7,875 nucleotides of DNA from Actinobacteria bacterium UBA3086 (GTDB lineage Bacteria > Actinomycetota > Coriobacteriia > Anaerosomatales > UBA3086): positions 1,811 to 9,685 of the forward strand of contig DFBG01000113.1 in assembly GCA_002367305.1 (NCBI GenBank). The letters run 5' to 3'. Under the pieces are notes generated by a model. The model was not told where the DNA came from, ran no database searches, and saw only the letters and a program-made list of their open reading frames with translations. Positions 6,528 through 7,875 of the stretch are shown piece after piece (position 1 is the first letter of the stretch; each line of letters opens with the position of its first letter). A program made the translations under genes and the position numbers.

Positions 6528-7508
6528 CTACTGCCCGTCTTCGATCTCGGGCAGGGGTTCGACTGCGACACCTTCGGCATCGAGTATCGTCTCTGGCAGG
6601 TCGGCGGACCGTAGTCGTTTCACGGCACGATCCTTGGTCTCGACTGCTCGACGCTTGAGGTGCGCGAGCTGTTCGGTGACCTCTGAAAGGTCGGCTCCAC
6701 CCTCGAAGTATTTGATGGCCGCATAGCCCATCGCGAGCGTGCCACCGTAACCGAAGCCGCCCTTGACCGCCCATCCCAACACGGGAACGAATGTGAGAGC
6801 CTGTCTGGCAACGGCGCGCAAGGCGAAACCGCCACCGACCACAGCGGCGAGCTCCTTGATCCGCTCAGTGCCGATCTCTTCACCGAACGCAGCGGCGATC
6901 TGCATGATCATCTTTGCTTGGTTTGCAGTCATGAGTGGCATGTCCGCCCCAGGAATGATGGCGACACCGCCGATCAGAGCGTTCTGGAACGCTGTGGCCT
7001 TCACGGCCTCTTCAGACACCGCCCTGCGCATGAACGCGAAGTTGGCGGCCATGGCGAGACGCTTTCCTGAGACGTGCTCGGTGAGCCACTCTCCCAGCTC
7101 CTCCTCCACCAGATGGACGGCGTCGCTGTCCACGAGCGTATCGAGATAGGGATGATCGAGACGATCAGCCGCATCATCACGATCCTCGGTCAGCGCGAGC
7201 GCGACAGTTGGTATCGATCGGGTTCTCGTGGCAGCGAGCTGCTCCTTCATGCCCAGTCGACCGCTTCCCGCCACACCCACGACCACGTCCGCCGACGAGT
7301 CGATCAACAGCTTGACGCCGGGCTCAACTACCTCTATCTGCAGAGTCGCCCCAGCAGTGAACGGATGCATGCGCGAGCGAACGACTTCGACGAGTTCATC
7401 GGCAGCATCAGCCTCGACCACGATAGCGATGCGGACCGGCTTCTCGCGGTCCTCGCGAATCTTGGCCCCCGCTTTCGCCAAGTCTCTGATGTTCACAGGT
7501 AGCGCCAT
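6528..7508 (-). CDS. DUF697-like (YcjF-type C-terminal domain) membrane-associated protein
   Basis: Physiological role unknown. The 326 residues fall in two parts. Residues 25-110 read as alternating strands and helices (VRIAIVVEAD, VKLLIDSSADVVVGVAGSG, SIPTVALALTED). The layout recalls a small GTPase fold, but I see no GxxxxGKS P-loop and no NKxD. Residues about 170-270 form the DUF697-like part: NALIGGVAIIPGADMPLMTANQ, ELAAVVGGGFALRAVARQ, and a Gly-rich hydrophobic run to about 264 that could insert in or lie on the membrane. A charged, helical C-terminus follows. The start ATG at 7508 has AGGAGG (7515-7520) 6 bases upstream, the best ribosome-binding site in the window. It sits between rodA and the radical SAM gene, 5 bases from the latter. 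The family name is from motif recognition; an inactive GTPase-like N-terminus is my inference. Confidence 0.8.
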   Translation of the reverse strand: MALPVNIRDLAKAGAKIREDREKPVRIAIVVEADAADELVEVVRSRMHPFTAGATLQIEVVEPGVKLLIDSSADVVVGVAGSGRLGMKEQLAATRTRSIPTVALALTEDRDDAADRLDHPYLDTLVDSDAVHLVEEELGEWLTEHVSGKRLAMAANFAFMRRAVSEEAVKATAFQNALIGGVAIIPGADMPLMTANQAKMIMQIAAAFGEEIGTERIKELAAVVGGGFALRAVARQALTFVPVLGWAVKGGFGYGGTLAMGYAAIKYFEGGADLSEVTEQLAHLKRRAVETKDRAVKRLRSADLPETILDAEGVAVEPLPEIEDGQ

Positions 7509-7532
7509 CTGTCCCCTCCTGTTCGTGCGTCA

Positions 7533-7552
7533 CGTCGCGTGTCCCAGCGACG
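7533..7552 (-). repeat. short inverted repeat in the rodA to DUF697-gene spacer
   Basis: The 6-base arms CGTCGC and GCGACG enclose an 8-base loop. It lies between the rodA stop and the downstream Shine-Dalgarno. There is no T-run after it in either direction, so it is unlikely to be an efficient terminator; it may merely be a small mRNA hairpin at the gene border. Confidence 0.3.
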
Positions 7553-7557
7553 AGCCG

Positions 7558-7875
7558 TCACGTGCCGTAACGACGTGACCATACGGACAACAGCATACCC
7601 GTTGCGGCAAGGTTGGTGACCATGAACGACGAACCGAAGCTCATGAATGGCAGAGGAATCCCCGTGATCGGCATAATGCCGAGAGTCATGCCTATGTTGA
7701 TCATGATCTGGAATACCCACATGCTGATAACTCCGGCTGCAATGAGCGAGCCGAAGAGATCCCGCGACGACGTGGATATCTCAAGTGCGGTGACGAAGAG
7801 CCCCAAGTAGAGCGCGAGCAGAAGCATCGTCCCTGCGAATCCCGTCTCCTCACCAAGAACGGCGAAGATGAAGTC
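7558..7875 (-). CDS. rodA: RodA/FtsW/SpoVE-family peptidoglycan polymerase, C-terminal part only
   Basis: SEDS-family glycosyltransferase of the cell membrane; RodA polymerises peptidoglycan during side-wall elongation (family knowledge). The last 105 residues are present and the frame is open to the right edge. The fragment begins DFIFAVLGEETGF, the conserved SEDS signature. A membrane helix follows at about 14-34, another at about 41-63, then the motif GIMPITGIPLPFMSFGSS at 66-83 and a last helix to about 99. It ends in a short basic tail. RodA rather than FtsW is preferred for the IMPITGIPLPFMSFG wording and the neighbourhood of rng, rplU and obgE, where mre/rodA genes often sit. The usual SYGGS is SFGSS here. 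FtsW or SpoVE cannot be fully excluded from the fragment. Confidence 0.88.
   Translation of the reverse strand, partial: DFIFAVLGEETGFAGTMLLLALYLGLFVTALEISTSSRDLFGSLIAAGVISMWVFQIMINIGMTLGIMPITGIPLPFMSFGSSFMVTNLAATGMLLSVWSRRYGT

Noticed and set aside
6523..6774. Upstream extension of the radical SAM gene by 84 codons
   Set aside because: The stretch overlaps the DUF697-like coding region and reads as an Arg-rich shadow sequence. The family normally begins close to the VERPARYI segment, which fits the GTG at 6522.
7533..7552. Hairpin after rodA as a terminator
   Set aside because: The stem has only six pairs and there is no T-run. The downstream gene follows closely with a strong Shine-Dalgarno, which suggests co-transcription.

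Overview
The window is a single, tightly packed block of housekeeping genes, all read from the minus strand. In transcription order (high to low coordinates) it holds: the 3' end of a rodA/ftsW-type gene, a DUF697-like membrane-associated protein, a TIGR03960-type radical SAM protein, its usual partner TIGR03936/DUF2344, an RNase E/G-family ribonuclease, ribosomal protein L21 (rplU), ribosomal protein L27 (rpmA), and the GTPase ObgE, which runs off the left edge. I see no tRNA, rRNA, insertion sequence, phage gene or CRISPR array, and no gene-free stretch longer than about 130 bases.

Organism: the base composition is moderately high in G+C (judged by eye) and several starts are GTG. L27 starts directly at MAHKKG, without the cleavable N-terminal extension of Firmicutes, and no prp-type protease gene sits between rplU and rpmA. 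The ObgE P-loop is of the GFPSVGKSS type common in Actinomycetota. Together these suggest a Gram-positive actinobacterial lineage, perhaps a Coriobacteriia-like anaerobe. This is an inference from protein flavour and gene order; no taxonomic marker was computed.

Layout: 7875-7558 is the end of rodA (cell elongation, peptidoglycan polymerase). After 49 bases and a strong Shine-Dalgarno comes the DUF697-like gene (7508-6528). The radical SAM gene (6522-4654) starts 5 bases after it and overlaps the DUF2344 gene (4667-3978) by 14 bases. The ribonuclease gene (3965-2478) follows after 12 bases. A gap of about 125 bases carries a good sigma-70-type promoter for rplU (2352-1810). rpmA (1746-1492) follows 63 bases later, then a GC-rich hairpin that looks like a terminator (1436-1461), and then obgE (from 1338) with its own leader. 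The upstream five genes therefore look like one transcription unit, rplU-rpmA a promoter-driven unit, and obgE a partly separated gene.

How they work together: rplU, rpmA and obgE make or mature the 50S subunit, and RNase G/E processes rRNA and mRNA. The two radical SAM-linked proteins are of unknown function but habitually sit beside the ribonuclease and L21 genes. The most unusual thing in the window is L21. Its normal core of about 105 residues is followed by a Lys/Ala/Pro repeat linker and a small Cys3-His motif that looks like a zinc-binding knuckle. A second point of interest is a matching pair of 9-base arms found in the leaders of both rpmA and obgE. Nothing here looks like a defence, mobile or biosynthetic system; the window is mostly ordinary conserved core genome.
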